64,000 nucleotides of DNA from Rubrobacter tropicus (GCF_011492945.1 NZ_CP045119.1:1302001-1366000); one strand, 5' to 3'. Numbered from the stretch's first letter, positions 26,238-36,227 are shown. Notes: generated from the sequence alone by a model not told the origin. Program-made: numbers and translations.

Positions 26238-29200
26238 ATGAACAACCATGAGATGCTGGCGCACGTCGGGTGGGACCCCTGGCTGGTGGCGCTCTCCTAC
26301 GTGGTCGCGGTCTTCGCGTCCTACGCGGCGTTGGACCTTGCGGGCCGCGTCGCGACCTCGGGCGGAAGGACGAGGAAGTTGTGGCTGGCCGGCGGCGCCC
26401 TGGCCATGGGCGCGGGCATCTGGTCCATGCACTTCACGGGGATGCTCGCCTTCAAGATGGGGATGTCCGTCACCTACCACGTCCCGACGACCCTGCTCTC
26501 CGTCGTAGTGGCCGTGGCCGCCTCCGGGCTCGCGCTCCTGGTGGTGGCGCGCGGCCTGTCGGGGTGGCTCCCTTTGCTCGTGGCGGGCCCGGTCATGGGC
26601 GTCGGCATCGCGGGGATGCACTACACGGGCATGGCCGCGATGCGGATGGCGGCGACGGTCGGGTACGATCTCGCCCTCGTCGCGCTCTCGGTCGCCATAG
26701 CCGTGGTCGCCTCGGTGGCGGCGCTGTACCTCTCTTTCCGCCTCAACAGGGAGGGCGGGCGCGGGGCGCTCGCGCTCAAGGGGGTGGGCGCGCTGGTCAT
26801 GGGGGCCGCCATCGTCGGGATGCACTACGTCGGCATGTGGGCTGTGGACTTCACGCCGACCCGCGCCGCCGGGGTCTCTTCCGACCTCGACCGTTTCGCG
26901 CTCGGCGTCGGCATCGGGCTCGCGACCCTGATCGTGCTCGGCCTCGTCCTCCTCGCCTCCTTCGTGGACCGGAGGTTCTCGGCCCAGGCCGACGACCTGC
27001 GCGAGAGCGAGGAGGCGCTGCGCGAGAGCGAGGAGCGCGCCAGCGCCCTCTCCGACGCGGCCTTCGAGGGGATCGTGATCGTCGAGGACGGGCGGGTGCT
27101 GGTGGCGAACCGGGCCTTCGTGGAGATGTTCGGGTACGAACCCGGGGAGGTCGTCGGAATGGCCGCGACGGACTTCGTCGCCCCGGAATCTCGCGGGCTC
27201 GTGGCGGCCAGGATCCGGGAGGAGTCCGAGGAGCCTTACGAGGTCACCGTCTCGAGGAAGGACGGCACTCCCTTCGAGGCGCAGGTGCGGGCCCGTCCCT
27301 CGGTCTACAAGAACAGGCCCGTCAGGATAACGGCCATCACGGACGTCACCGAGCGCAAGCGGGCCGAGGAGGCCCTGCTCAAGAGCGAGGCGCGCAACCG
27401 GGCCGTCGTCGAGACGGCCCAGGACGCGATCATCACGATGACCTCGGACGGCCGGGTCCGGTCCTTCAACCCCGCCGCGCAGCGGACCTTCGGCTACGAC
27501 GCCAACGAGGTGGTCGGCCAGCCCTTGAGCGTTCTGATGCCGGCGCGCTTCCGGGGCTCGCACGAGGCCGGGTTCCGCCGCTATCTCGGGGGCGGGGAGG
27601 CCCACGTCGTCGGCATGGGTCCGGTCGCCCTGGCCGGCCTGAGGAAAAACGGCGAGGAGTTTCCCCTGGAGCTCTCGATCGGGGAGATGCGCGAGGATGG
27701 AGACATCCTCTTCACCGGCATCATCCGCGACACCACCGAGCGAAAAAGGTACGAGGAAGAGTTGGAGGTCGCCAGGGACGCCGCAGAGGAGGCTAGCCGG
27801 GCCAAGAGCGACTTTTTGGCGAACATGTCCCACGAGATACGCACCCCCATGAACGGCATCATCGGCATGACCGAGTTGCTCCTCGACACTGGGCTCGACG
27901 AGGAGCAGCGGGAGTACGCGAAGACGGTCGCGACGTCGGCCGAGAACCTGCTGGTGATCATCAACGACATCCTGGACTTCTCCAAGATCGAGGCGGGCAA
28001 GGTCTCGCTCGAGGAGTTGGACTTCGACCTGCGGGCGACCGTCGAGGACGTCGTCGGCATGCTCGCCGGACGGGCGCAGGAGAAGGGGCTGGAGATGATC
28101 AACTTCGTCGAGTACGACGTGCCCACCAACCTGACCGGGGACCCGTTCCGCCTGCGCCAGGTCCTGACGAACCTCCTCGGCAACGCCATCAAGTTCACCG
28201 AAGAGGGGGAGGTGGTGGTCCGCACGAGCCTCGTGGAGGAGACGCCAAAGGGCGCGACCGTGCGCATCTCGGTCCAGGATACCGGCATCGGCATGACCGA
28301 GGAGCAGAGGGGTCGCCTGTTTCAATCCTTCTCCCAGGCTGACGCCTCGACGACGCGGCGCTACGGCGGCACGGGCCTGGGCCTCGCCATAAGCAAGCGC
28401 CTGGTCGAGCTCATGGGGGGCGAGATAGGCGTACAGAGCGAGCCCGGCGCCGGCAGCACCTTCCACTTCTCGCTGCCCCTCGGGAAGCAGGACGACTCGT
28501 CCGCGCCGGCGCCGGGGGTGGGTTTCGAACCGAGGGAGCTGCGCGGGCTGCGCGTCCTGATCGTGGACGACAACGCCACCAACCGCAGGATCCTCGAGAA
28601 GCAGACGGCCTCTTGGGGGATGGAGTCCTGCAGCGTCGACGGCGGCCCCGCCGCCCTCGAAGAGCTTCGGGTGGCGGCTTCGCGCGGCAGGCATTACGAC
28701 CTCGCGCTGCTGGACATGCAGATGCCCGGCATGGACGGCGTGCAGCTCGCGCGCCGGGTCCGGGCCACCCCGGACCTCCCGGCGCCGAGGCTCGTCATGC
28801 TGACCTCCATCGGGCAGCGGGGCGACGGCGAGGAGGCCAGGCGCGCGGGCATAGAGGCCTACCTGACCAAACCCGTAAAGCAGAGCGAGCTTAGGGGCGC
28901 GATCCTGGCGGTCATGGACCTCGCCCGCGATGCCGACGGGGCCGCCGAGCGCCCCCTGGTAACGCGCCACACCCTGCGCGAGAACGCGGCCTTCTCCCGG
29001 TCCCGCGTGCTGCTCGCCGAGGACAATCCCATCAACCGGAAGGTCGCGACGCTCATGCTGGAGAACCTCGGCTACCGCGTCGACGTCGTCCCCGACGGCT
29101 GCCGGGCCGTGGAGGCGGTCTCGAAGGGCGAGTACGCGGCCGTCCTGATGGACGTGCAGATGCCGGAGCTTGACGGCTACGAGGCGACCGCGGCCATTCG

Positions 29201-29759
29201 AAACCTGCAGGGCGAGAAGAGGCGCACCCCCATCATAGCCATGACGGCGAACGCCATGGCCGGCGACCGGGAGAAGGCGCTCTCGGCCGGCATGGACGAC
29301 TACGTCTCCAAACCCGTCAAGACCGAGGACCTGGACGCCGTCCTCGAACGCTGGACCCGCCCCCCCGCCGAGAGGGGCGAATCTCCACCACCGGAGCCCG
29401 ACGGCCGATCCGTGCTCGACGACGCCGTCCTCGAAAATCTCCGTAGCCTGCAAGAGGAAGGCGACCCGGACCTCCTGACCGAGCTGGTCGAGGTCTTCGA
29501 GGAGGATACCCCGCCGCGGCTGGCAACCCTGCGGGAGGCCCTCGAAAGGGAAGACGCCGGGACGGTGGAACGCGCGGCCCACACCCTCAAGGGAAGCTCG
29601 GGCAACCTCGGCGCGACGAGGATGTCCGAGACGGCCAGGCTCCTCGAAGAGGCGGGCCGCGACAGCGACCTCTCGACCGCCCCGGCGCTCCTGGACAGGC
29701 TCGAAACCGACTTCGAAGAAGCCCGCGCCGAGTTCTCGACGCTCCTGCTCAAAGGCTGA
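26238..29759 (+). CDS. Hybrid sensor histidine kinase: MHYT-PAS-PAS-HisKA-HATPase-REC-REC-HPt
   Basis: In the 1173-residue protein the N-terminus has seven membrane segments with three MHYT motifs (MHFTGM, MHYTGM, MHYVGM), a family proposed to sense oxygen, CO or NO through metal. Two PAS domains (about 270-375 and 385-500) follow, then the kinase core with H532 in [10 protein letters not shown] and ATP-binding DTGIGM and GTGLGLAI boxes, two receivers with phospho-acceptors D826 and D972, and a C-terminal HPt with H1115 in [11 protein letters not shown]. It is a complete internal phosphorelay; no dedicated response regulator is beside it. Confidence 0.95.
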   Translation: MNNHEMLAHVGWDPWLVALSYVVAVFASYAALDLAGRVATSGGRTRKLWLAGGALAMGAGIWSMHFTGMLAFKMGMSVTYHVPTTLLSVVVAVAASGLALLVVARGLSGWLPLLVAGPVMGVGIAGMHYTGMAAMRMAATVGYDLALVALSVAIAVVASVAALYLSFRLNREGGRGALALKGVGALVMGAAIVGMHYVGMWAVDFTPTRAAGVSSDLDRFALGVGIGLATLIVLGLVLLASFVDRRFSAQADDLRESEEALRESEERASALSDAAFEGIVIVEDGRVLVANRAFVEMFGYEPGEVVGMAATDFVAPESRGLVAARIREESEEPYEVTVSRKDGTPFEAQVRARPSVYKNRPVRITAITDVTERKRAEEALLKSEARNRAVVETAQDAIITMTSDGRVRSFNPAAQRTFGYDANEVVGQPLSVLMPARFRGSHEAGFRRYLGGGEAHVVGMGPVALAGLRKNGEEFPLELSIGEMREDGDILFTGIIRDTTERKRYEEELEVARDAAEEASRAKSDFLANMSHEIRTPMNGIIGMTELLLDTGLDEEQREYAKTVATSAENLLVIINDILDFSKIEAGKVSLEELDFDLRATVEDVVGMLAGRAQEKGLEMINFVEYDVPTNLTGDPFRLRQVLTNLLGNAIKFTEEGEVVVRTSLVEETPKGATVRISVQDTGIGMTEEQRGRLFQSFSQADASTTRRYGGTGLGLAISKRLVELMGGEIGVQSEPGAGSTFHFSLPLGKQDDSSAPAPGVGFEPRELRGLRVLIVDDNATNRRILEKQTASWGMESCSVDGGPAALEELRVAASRGRHYDLALLDMQMPGMDGVQLARRVRATPDLPAPRLVMLTSIGQRGDGEEARRAGIEAYLTKPVKQSELRGAILAVMDLARDADGAAERPLVTRHTLRENAAFSRSRVLLAEDNPINRKVATLMLENLGYRVDVVPDGCRAVEAVSKGEYAAVLMDVQMPELDGYEATAAIRNLQGEKRRTPIIAMTANAMAGDREKALSAGMDDYVSKPVKTEDLDAVLERWTRPPAERGESPPPEPDGRSVLDDAVLENLRSLQEEGDPDLLTELVEVFEEDTPPRLATLREALEREDAGTVERAAHTLKGSSGNLGATRMSETARLLEEAGRDSDLSTAPALLDRLETDFEEARAEFSTLLLKG

Positions 29760-29762
29760 ACC

Positions 29763-29791
29763 GGGCCTGCAGGCCCGCCCCTCAGGCGGGC
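29763..29791. terminator. Overlapping palindromes between convergent genes
   Basis: GGGCCTGCAGGCCC is a perfect 14-base palindrome, overlapping a second hairpin with arms GCCCGCC and GGCGGGC. It lies directly after the kinase stop and covers the last codons of the convergent methyltransferase, fitting a two-way terminator, although no T-run is present. Confidence 0.55.
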
Positions 29792-30570
29792 TTGCTCGCC
29801 CGGACGTGCAGGAACAACGCGAAGACCTGGGCGTTCTGCAGCCGCGGGCGTTCCCTGACGGCCGCGTCGGTCGGATAAGGCTCTCCGAATCGGTCCAGCA
29901 CGAAACCGGCCTCGACGAGGAGGTTCAACCATTCGCCCAGGGTCCGCGTGAAGCGGGGGACGCGGAAGGGACGTGTTCTCTCGCGGACCTCCGGCGGGGC
30001 GGCGCTGAAGGTCCACTCTTGCGCCTCTCCGTTCGACCTCTGAAAGTATCGTCCCACTTCTCTGGCGTAGGCGCGTCCCCGTTCGTCCCGAAGGGTCCTG
30101 CTGTGCGGGGTAGCAAAGCACGGATGCTCTATCGAGAACTGGAAAAACCCGCCGGGCTTCAGCACGCGGAAGACCTCGGCGAGCACGAGATCCGTCTCGG
30201 GTATGTCCATGAGGCTCATGAAAGCCGTGGCGAAGTCGAACGTTTCATCTTTGAAGGGGAGTTTCACGGCGCTCGCCCGCTCGTAACGGATGCCGAGCGG
30301 TTCGTCTTCTTCCGCCTCCGCGGCGTGTCGGATAAAGGTTTCGGAGATGTCGATGCCGGTCATTTGAGCCCCACGGCCGGCCAGAAGCCTGGTGTTGTGT
30401 CCCTCGCCGCACCCGACGTCGAGGCCGGAGAGGCCGGCGACGTCCGGCAGCATCTGCAGGAAAGCCGGCGTGTTCAGGCCGTCGCGGTAGTGGTCGTAGC
30501 CGGCGCGGACCAGCTCCGTCCACGCCTCGGCGTTCTCGTCCCAGTAACGGCCTACTTCCTCGTGGTTCAT
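29782..30570 (-). CDS. Class I SAM-dependent methyltransferase
   Basis: The 262-residue protein shows the SAM-binding motif LDVGCGEGHNTRLLA, TGIDIS as the acidic loop, FDFATAFMSLMDIP (motif II region) and VLKPGGFFQFSIEHPCF, the pattern of methyltransferase-11 family enzymes. The start is placed at ATG 30568-30570 (MNHEEVGRYW), just downstream of palindrome B2, rather than at the longer in-frame ATG at 30612 that would translate the repeat. Substrate unknown. Confidence 0.85.
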   Translation of the reverse strand: MNHEEVGRYWDENAEAWTELVRAGYDHYRDGLNTPAFLQMLPDVAGLSGLDVGCGEGHNTRLLAGRGAQMTGIDISETFIRHAAEAEEDEPLGIRYERASAVKLPFKDETFDFATAFMSLMDIPETDLVLAEVFRVLKPGGFFQFSIEHPCFATPHSRTLRDERGRAYAREVGRYFQRSNGEAQEWTFSAAPPEVRERTRPFRVPRFTRTLGEWLNLLVEAGFVLDRFGEPYPTDAAVRERPRLQNAQVFALFLHVRASKPA

Positions 30571-30571
30571 A

Positions 30572-30675
30572 GGCATCAGGTTACAGGCATCAGATGTCGT
30601 GGTCGTGGCCAAGTCCCGACTTCCTACCCCTGAAGCCTGAGAGCCCCCGAAAGGGGCGACCCGAAGCCCGAAGCC
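30572..30675. repeat. Intergenic long palindrome B2
   Basis: GGCATCAGGTTACAGGCATCAG (arm, about 30572-30593) faces CCTGAAGCCTGAGAGCC and CCCGAAGCCCGAAGCC (30630-30675) across a short loop. The units match those of B1 and B3. It fills the whole gap between the methyltransferase start and the P450 stop. Confidence 0.65.
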
Positions 30676-30676
30676 T

Positions 30677-31903
30677 CTAAAACACCACCGGCAGCGAGTC
30701 GGGGCCGCGGTTGGCTGCGTTGCGGTACCACTTTATCTCTCGGTCGTCGTCCAGGCGCAGGTCCGGCATGCGGCGGAAGAGGGTCGCCAGCGAGATCCTG
30801 GCCTCCTCCATCGCGAGCAGCGCCCCCAGGCAGCCGTGCGGGCCGTGGCCGAAGCTGAGGGTGGGACCGCGTTTCTTCGTGATGTCGAAGCGGTCCGGGT
30901 CGGGGAAGCGGGCGGCGTCGCGGTTGGCCGAGGCGATGCTCAGCTGCACGATCTGGCCGGCGTGGATGGTCTCGCCGCCCATCTCGACGTCTTCCAGGGC
31001 TATGCGGGGGATCAGGGTAACGGGCGGCTCGTAGCGGAGGGTCTCCTCTATCGCGCCGTCGAGCAGGGATGGGTCTTCTTTCAGCTTTGCGAACTGGTCG
31101 GGGTGGGTGAGGAGCAAGTAGACGGCGTTGCCGATCAGGTTCCTCGGGGCGACGTGGCCCGCGAGCAGCAAGAGCATCGCGTTCGCGACCACCTCTTCCT
31201 CGGAGATCTCGGCCGGGTCCGCGCCGGCAAGCAGCCCGAGAAAGTCCTCCCGCGGGTGCTCCCGCCTCTCGGCGAGGAGTTCTTTGGTGTACCCGATCAT
31301 CTCCGTGGCGCTTCGCACCATGTCGCGGGTCGTCTCGACCGTTATCGGCACGACGTTGAAGAACCCTATGAAGTCGACGGACCACTGCACCACCCTGTCC
31401 CTGTCCTTCTCGGGGAAACCGAGAAAGTCAGAGAGCACGTACGCCGGCAACAGGAAGGCGAAATCAGCCGAGTCGTCCAGCCTTCCAGTCTCCCGCACCC
31501 GGTCCAGAAGCTCGTCGGCGATCTGCTGGATCTGACCCCGGAGGCCCCGTATGGCCTCCGCATTGAAGCCGCGGTGCAGGAACTTCCGAAGCCTGGCGTG
31601 GTCGGGCTCGTCGTTCATGAGCACGAACATCTCCAGGTACGGCGCGACTTTTCTCAGATCCTCCCTGACCTCCTCGGGCGCCGCGTCTACGAACCCCTTC
31701 ATCCGGTCTGCGCTCATCCTCGGGTCCGAGAAGAGCTTCGAGACGTCCTCGTGCCCGAAGGCGAACCACTGGTCCAGCGTCTCGTGGTAGAAGATGGGCC
31801 TGTTCTCCCTGAAGTACGCGAGGTCGGGGAACGGGTCGTCGAGCTTCTCCGGGACGTTCAGAAAGAACTCGTCGGTCTCCCTGGCGTCGATCCTCTCGGT
31901 CAC
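30677..31903 (-). CDS. Cytochrome P450 lacking the usual acid-alcohol pair
   Basis: The 408-residue protein has the haem-binding loop FGHGPHGCLGALLA, the K-helix EETLRYEPP (ExxR) and normal class I bacterial P450 length. In the I-helix, where most P450s have AGHETT or AGxDTT for oxygen activation, this one reads AGHVAPRN, so neither the acid nor the threonine is present. Such changes are known in P450s with atypical chemistry. No ferredoxin or reductase gene is adjacent. The ATG at 31901-31903 follows a GGAGG site. Confidence 0.9.
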   Translation of the reverse strand: MTERIDARETDEFFLNVPEKLDDPFPDLAYFRENRPIFYHETLDQWFAFGHEDVSKLFSDPRMSADRMKGFVDAAPEEVREDLRKVAPYLEMFVLMNDEPDHARLRKFLHRGFNAEAIRGLRGQIQQIADELLDRVRETGRLDDSADFAFLLPAYVLSDFLGFPEKDRDRVVQWSVDFIGFFNVVPITVETTRDMVRSATEMIGYTKELLAERREHPREDFLGLLAGADPAEISEEEVVANAMLLLLAGHVAPRNLIGNAVYLLLTHPDQFAKLKEDPSLLDGAIEETLRYEPPVTLIPRIALEDVEMGGETIHAGQIVQLSIASANRDAARFPDPDRFDITKKRGPTLSFGHGPHGCLGALLAMEEARISLATLFRRMPDLRLDDDREIKWYRNAANRGPDSLPVVF

Positions 31904-32014
31904 CTGGCCTCCTCGCTCCCGCGAACGAAACGGTCGTCCTTTCGACGCCGGGCAGTATACAGAAGGGGCGGTTCCCGGGCGAAAGCAACAGTTTGTTAGA
32001 GGTCTGCGCCATCA

Positions 32015-32045
32015 TGTAGCCATTGGAAAGGATCATGGCTACAAT
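32015..32045. promoter_or_regulatory. Inverted repeat overlapping a promoter upstream of the serine operon
   Basis: TGTAGCCAT (32015-32023) and ATGGCTACA (32035-32043) are perfectly complementary with 11 bases between. The second arm overlaps a TACAAT -10 candidate (32040-32045) and the first overlaps the -35 position, so a repressor bound here would block transcription. Alternatively the arms may form an RNA hairpin. Confidence 0.5.
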
Positions 32046-32088
32046 GGGGCATCGAGTAGTCCGCAGCAAGAGAGGAACCTCCGAAACC

Positions 32089-33246
32089 ATGATGAACAAG
32101 TACCGTCTCATGTCGCCCGGACCGACGCCGATACCGCCGGAGGTCTCGGCGGCGGGGGCGTTGCCGATCATCCACCACAGGACGCCCGAGTTCGGCGAGG
32201 TCTTTACCAGGGTCAACGAGGCCCTGAAAAGGGTCTTTTTGACGGAGAACGACGTGTTCACGTACGCGGCGAGCGGGACGGGGGCCTTCGAGGGCGCCGT
32301 CCAGAACCTGTTCTCGCCCGGGGACAAGATCCTGGTCGTCAATAACGGCAACTTCGGCGGTCGCTGGGTGAAGGTCGGCAAGGCCTTCGGCCTCGAGGTG
32401 ACGGAACTGAAGTACGACTGGGGCCAGAAGGCGGACAACGACGAGGTCGCGGAGGCCCTGGCGAACGACCCGGAGATAAAGGCCGCCGTCTGCGTGCTCT
32501 CGGAGACCTCGACCGGCACCGTCAACGACATCGAGGGCTTCGCGAAGGCCGCGTCGAACGTCGTGACCATCGTGGACGCGGTCTCTGGCCTCGGGGCGTG
32601 CGAGCTGCGCACCGACGACTGGGGCATCGACGTGGTGGTCGCGGGCTCGCAGAAGGCCCTGATGACGCCGCCCGGCCTCGGGTTCGTGAGCGTCAGCGAA
32701 CGGGCGATGCGGATGCACGAAGAGGCAAAGATGCCCCGCTTCTACTTCGACTGGACGGCGGCCAAGAAGGCCTACGCCAAGGACCCGGCCCAGACCGCCT
32801 GGACGCCCGCCGTAAGCCTCATCATCCAGCTCGACGTCGCCCTGCGGCAGCTTCTTGACGAGGGGGTGGAGAACGTTTTCGGGCGCCACGTACTGCTCGG
32901 GCGCGCCTCGCGCGAGGGCATAAAGGGGATGGGGCTCTCGCTCTTCGGGCCGGACGAGGATCTGAATAGCGCCGTTACGGCGGCGTGGGTGCCAGAGGGG
33001 GTTGATGGGAAGCAATTGGTCCGCATGATCTTCCGGGAGCACGGGATCCAGATCGCCGGCGGCCAGGCGGACATGGCCGGCAGGATCTTCCGCATCGGCC
33101 ACTGCGGCTACTTCGACGCCTTCGACATTATCGCCACGATAGCCGCCACGGAGCTTGCGCTCGAATCGCTGGACTTCCCCGTCGAGCTTGGGAAGGGCGT
33201 CGGCGCGGCCCAGCGGGTCTTCTCCAAGAGCGGGGTGACCGCTTGA
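32089..33246 (+). CDS. Class V aminotransferase, likely phosphoserine aminotransferase role
   Basis: The 385-residue PLP enzyme begins with LMSPGPTPIPPEV, typical of the alanine-glyoxylate/serine-pyruvate aminotransferase branch, and has the PLP-lysine segment VVVAGSQKALMTPPGLGF and the pocket DAVSGLGACEL. Because serA follows with a four-base overlap, it probably supplies the transamination step from 3-phosphohydroxypyruvate to phosphoserine; this role is inferred from context. Two adjacent ATGs (32089, 32092) follow AGAGAGG. Confidence 0.88.
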   Translation: MMNKYRLMSPGPTPIPPEVSAAGALPIIHHRTPEFGEVFTRVNEALKRVFLTENDVFTYAASGTGAFEGAVQNLFSPGDKILVVNNGNFGGRWVKVGKAFGLEVTELKYDWGQKADNDEVAEALANDPEIKAAVCVLSETSTGTVNDIEGFAKAASNVVTIVDAVSGLGACELRTDDWGIDVVVAGSQKALMTPPGLGFVSVSERAMRMHEEAKMPRFYFDWTAAKKAYAKDPAQTAWTPAVSLIIQLDVALRQLLDEGVENVFGRHVLLGRASREGIKGMGLSLFGPDEDLNSAVTAAWVPEGVDGKQLVRMIFREHGIQIAGGQADMAGRIFRIGHCGYFDAFDIIATIAATELALESLDFPVELGKGVGAAQRVFSKSGVTA

Positions 33247-34823
33247 AGGTCCTGATCCCCGAGAAGCTCGCCGAACCGGGCATCGAGCTTCTGAAGAAGG
33301 ACTTCGACGTGGACGTCCTCCTCGACCTGAGCGCGGACGAGCTGTTGGAGAAGATCGGCGAGTACGACGGCCTCATCATCCGCAGCGCCACCCGGGTGAC
33401 GGCCGAGGTGATAGACCGGGCGGACAACCTGAAGGCCATAGGCCGCGCCGGCATCGGCGTGGACAACATAGACATAGAGGCGGCCACCAAGCGCGGCGTC
33501 ATCGTCGCCAACGCCCCGGAGAGCAACACCGTTGCCGCGGCCGAGCACACTTTAGGCCTCATGCTCGCCGCCGCCAGGCGCATCCCCGCGGCCGACGCCT
33601 CGCTCAAAAACGGGGAGTGGAAGCGGAGCGCGTTCAAGGGTGTCGAGGTCAGGGAGAAGACGCTGGGGCTCGTGGGCCTCGGCCACGTCGGGGCCATCGT
33701 CGCCCGCGGCGCCATAGGCATGGGGATGAAGGTCCTGGCCTACGACCCTTACGTCTCGGAGGATAGGATGCGCTCGATGAACGTCGAGCGGGCCGAGACC
33801 ACCGACGAGGTCTTCGAGAACGCCGACTTTATCTCCCTGCACGTCCCGCGCACGCCGCAGACGATGGGGCTCGTGAACGAGCAGTCCCTCGCGAAGATGA
33901 AGCCAACCGCCTACCTGATAAACGTGGCGCGCGGGGGCATCGTGGACGAGACGGCGCTCTACAACGCTCTGAAAGAGGGCGTTGTAGGCGGGGCCGCGCT
34001 CGACGTCTTCGCCGAGGAGCCCACGACGGAGTCCCCGATCTTCTCCCTCCCCAACGTCGTGGTCACCCCGCACCTCGGCGCCAGCACGGCGGAAGCCCAG
34101 GACCGGGCCGGCATCACGGCCGCCGAACAGGTGGCCACCGCGCTCAGGGGACAGGTCCCGATGCACGCCATAAACGCCCCCGTGCCGGTCGGGGAAGGCG
34201 CGGAGTTCGTGGCCCAGTTCTCCGGGCTGTGCGAGGAACTGGGCAGCCTGCTCTACCAGCTAACCGACCGCCCCGGGGACACGCTCAAGGTCGAGTACAG
34301 GGGCGAGGTGGCGAACTTCGACACCCGCCTGCTCGACGTCTCGGCCCAGAAGGGCCTGCTTGCGCCGATGGTCTTCGAGCCGCTCAACTTCGTGAACACC
34401 CCCATCCTCGCGAAGGAGAGGGGCCTGCGCCTGGAGACCGCCAGGATCTCCGAGAGCCACGACTACACGAGCCTCGTCGTGCTCAGGCTCGACGGCGAGG
34501 GCGGGGAGAACGTGGTGAGCGGGACTTTGAGCGGCCCGAAGATGCAGCCTCGGCTGGTCGAGGCGATGGGCTTCGACTTCGACGTGGTGCCCGAGAAGCA
34601 CATGCTCTTCATCCGGAACGAGGACGTGCCCGGTATGATCGGCAGGGTCGGCACCATCCTCGGCGAGCACGGCATAAACATCGGCAACATGGCGGTGGGC
34701 CGTGGCGAGCCGGGCTCCCGCGCCGCGATGGCCGTCACCGTCGACGAGCCCGTCCCCGACGACGTCCTCAAGACCTTCCTCCAGACGCCGGGCTTCAACG
34801 AGGCCCGCGCGGTAACGCTGTGA
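33243..34823 (+). CDS. serA: D-3-phosphoglycerate dehydrogenase
   Basis: The 526-residue SerA oxidises 3-phosphoglycerate, the first step of serine synthesis. The substrate domain starts VLIPEKLAEPGIELL, the NAD site shows LGLVGLGHVGAIVARGA, the catalytic Arg/Glu/His region is NVARGGIVDE and TPHLGAST, and the C-terminus carries the allosteric ASB domain and an ACT domain (FIRNEDVPGMIGRVGTILGEHGINIGNM). It belongs to the long form with serine feedback. TTG 33243 overlaps the aminotransferase stop (TTGA). Confidence 0.96.
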   Translation: MKVLIPEKLAEPGIELLKKDFDVDVLLDLSADELLEKIGEYDGLIIRSATRVTAEVIDRADNLKAIGRAGIGVDNIDIEAATKRGVIVANAPESNTVAAAEHTLGLMLAAARRIPAADASLKNGEWKRSAFKGVEVREKTLGLVGLGHVGAIVARGAIGMGMKVLAYDPYVSEDRMRSMNVERAETTDEVFENADFISLHVPRTPQTMGLVNEQSLAKMKPTAYLINVARGGIVDETALYNALKEGVVGGAALDVFAEEPTTESPIFSLPNVVVTPHLGASTAEAQDRAGITAAEQVATALRGQVPMHAINAPVPVGEGAEFVAQFSGLCEELGSLLYQLTDRPGDTLKVEYRGEVANFDTRLLDVSAQKGLLAPMVFEPLNFVNTPILAKERGLRLETARISESHDYTSLVVLRLDGEGGENVVSGTLSGPKMQPRLVEAMGFDFDVVPEKHMLFIRNEDVPGMIGRVGTILGEHGINIGNMAVGRGEPGSRAAMAVTVDEPVPDDVLKTFLQTPGFNEARAVTL

Positions 34824-35035
34824 TGGCGAGCCTGGACGAGATCCTTGCCCGCTACCGCTCGTACGGCCCGACCTTCAGGCCGGGTGAGAAGGCCCCGTTC
34901 TCCGGCACCTTCGTCTGCGATCGGGGGACGATGCTGCCCCCTATCCGGGTCCAGCTGGCCAAGGGCGAGGAGTTCCCGGAGGCCGAGAACCTCGGAGAGC
35001 ACACCCGCTGGAGGCAGACGAACATCCAGGCGTAG
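34823..35035 (+). CDS. YjzC-like small protein in the serine operon
   Basis: The 70-residue product has the pattern FRPGEKAPFSGTF at its centre and GEEFPEAENLGEHTRW near the end, resembling the YjzC-like family of about 60 residues known from Bacillus (PG-x-KAP, G-x-FP-x-x-N). Its ATG overlaps the serA stop (TGATG), so it is translationally coupled to serA. No function is known for the family; one cysteine is present. Confidence 0.65.
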   Translation: MASLDEILARYRSYGPTFRPGEKAPFSGTFVCDRGTMLPPIRVQLAKGEEFPEAENLGEHTRWRQTNIQA

Positions 35036-35038
35036 GGT

Positions 35039-35147
35039 AGGCATCAGGCCGCAGGTATCAGCAGTCAGGTGAAGTCATCCCGGTTGCGATTGTGGTCCGG
35101 GCAACGTCGCATAAGCACCCTCTGAAGCCTGATGCCTGAAACCTGTA
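35039..35147. repeat. Intergenic long palindrome B3
   Basis: AGGCATCAGGCCGCAG (35039-35054) is complementary at 14 of 16 positions to 35122-35137; further units of the same CAGG/CCTG type extend both arms. The loop is about 65 bases. It starts a few bases after the stop of the YjzC-like gene. Confidence 0.7.
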
Positions 35148-35197
35148 CGTTCGGGGTACTCTAGCGGGGTCGAGTAACGTCTTTACCGGGAGGCTCT

Positions 35198-36148
35198 ATG
35201 AAGGTCGGATATTTCCTTTCTTGCGAAGAGTTCGGGCCGGGGGAGTTGGTAGAGCAGGCGCGGATGGCCGAGGAGGCGGGGTTCGAGGCGCTGTGGATCA
35301 GCGACCATTACCATCCCTGGGTCGAGGCGCAGGGCAACAGCCCGTTCGTGTGGAGCGTGATAGGGGGCCTCTCCCAGACGACGGCGCTGCCCGTTACTAC
35401 CGCCGTCACCTGCCCGACGATGCGTATCCACCCGGCCGTTATCGCGCAGGCCGCCGCGACCTCCGCCGTGATGCTCGGGGGGCGCTTCAACCTGGGCATC
35501 GGCACCGGAGAGGCGCTGAACGAGCACATCTTCGGCGACGCGTGGCCCTCGGCCGACGTGAGGCTCGAGATGCTTGAGGAGTCGGTGGAGGTCATGCGCC
35601 TCTTGTGGGAGGGCGGCACGAAGGACTACGAGGGCCGGCACTACGTCGTGGAGAACGCCAGAATCTACACGCTGCCCGACGAGCCGCCGCCCGTTCTCAT
35701 CTCCGGGTTCGGCCCGAAGGCCGTGCGGCTTGCGGCGGAGATCGGGGACGGTTACGTGAACGTCGGCCCCGACGCGGAGCTTCTGGAACTCTACCGTTCT
35801 TCGGGCGGCGGGAACAAGCCCGCGCACAGCGCCTTCAAGGCCTGCTACGGGGACGACGAGGCGGAGTGCGTGAGGACGGCGCACCGCACTTGGCCGAACG
35901 AGGGGCTGCCCGGGGAGCTGGCGCAGGTCCTGCCGACGCCTCGGCACTTCGAGCAGGCCAGCCAACTCGTTACGGAGGAGATGATGGCCGAGGCGGTGCC
36001 CTGCGGGCCGGACCCCGAGAAGTATCGTGGGATGCTGCGGCAGTTCGCCGAGGCCGGCTACGACGAGGTCTACGTGCAGCAGATCGGCCCCAACCAGAAA
36101 GCCTTCTTCGACTTCTTCGGCAAGGAGATCCTGCCGGAGTTCGGCTAG
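35198..36148 (+). CDS. F420-type luciferase-like oxidoreductase (glucose-6-phosphate dehydrogenase-related)
   Basis: The 316-residue protein belongs to the luciferase-like monooxygenase fold. ALWISDHYHPWVEAQGNSPFVWSVIG, PTMRIHPAVIAQAAAT and GRFNLGIGTGEALNEHIFG are typical of the F420-dependent glucose-6-phosphate dehydrogenase-like group. It would reduce coenzyme F420 or use it for a redox reaction in the cytoplasm; the substrate cannot be told from sequence. ATG 35198 follows GGGAGG. Confidence 0.88.
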   Translation: MKVGYFLSCEEFGPGELVEQARMAEEAGFEALWISDHYHPWVEAQGNSPFVWSVIGGLSQTTALPVTTAVTCPTMRIHPAVIAQAAATSAVMLGGRFNLGIGTGEALNEHIFGDAWPSADVRLEMLEESVEVMRLLWEGGTKDYEGRHYVVENARIYTLPDEPPPVLISGFGPKAVRLAAEIGDGYVNVGPDAELLELYRSSGGGNKPAHSAFKACYGDDEAECVRTAHRTWPNEGLPGELAQVLPTPRHFEQASQLVTEEMMAEAVPCGPDPEKYRGMLRQFAEAGYDEVYVQQIGPNQKAFFDFFGKEILPEFG

Positions 36149-36184
36149 AGAAAACCCTTCAAGACCTTCCTCCCCGCGCCCGGA

Positions 36185-36190
36185 TATAAT
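36185..36190 (+). promoter_or_regulatory. Consensus -10 box upstream of the DUF4230 gene
   Basis: A perfect TATAAT 38 bases before the GTG start, with no clear -35 at 16-18 bases upstream. Confidence 0.45.
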
Positions 36191-36227
36191 CCGCAGGAAT
36201 TCTTCTTTTCTCGCGGGGAGGTCGGTT

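Noticed and set aside
26232-29582. 1116-codon open frame on the minus strand opposite the hybrid kinase
   Set aside because: It mirrors the codon structure of the true gene in high-GC DNA, has no domain, and its composition (rich in Arg, His, Gly, Asp) is typical of antisense shadows.
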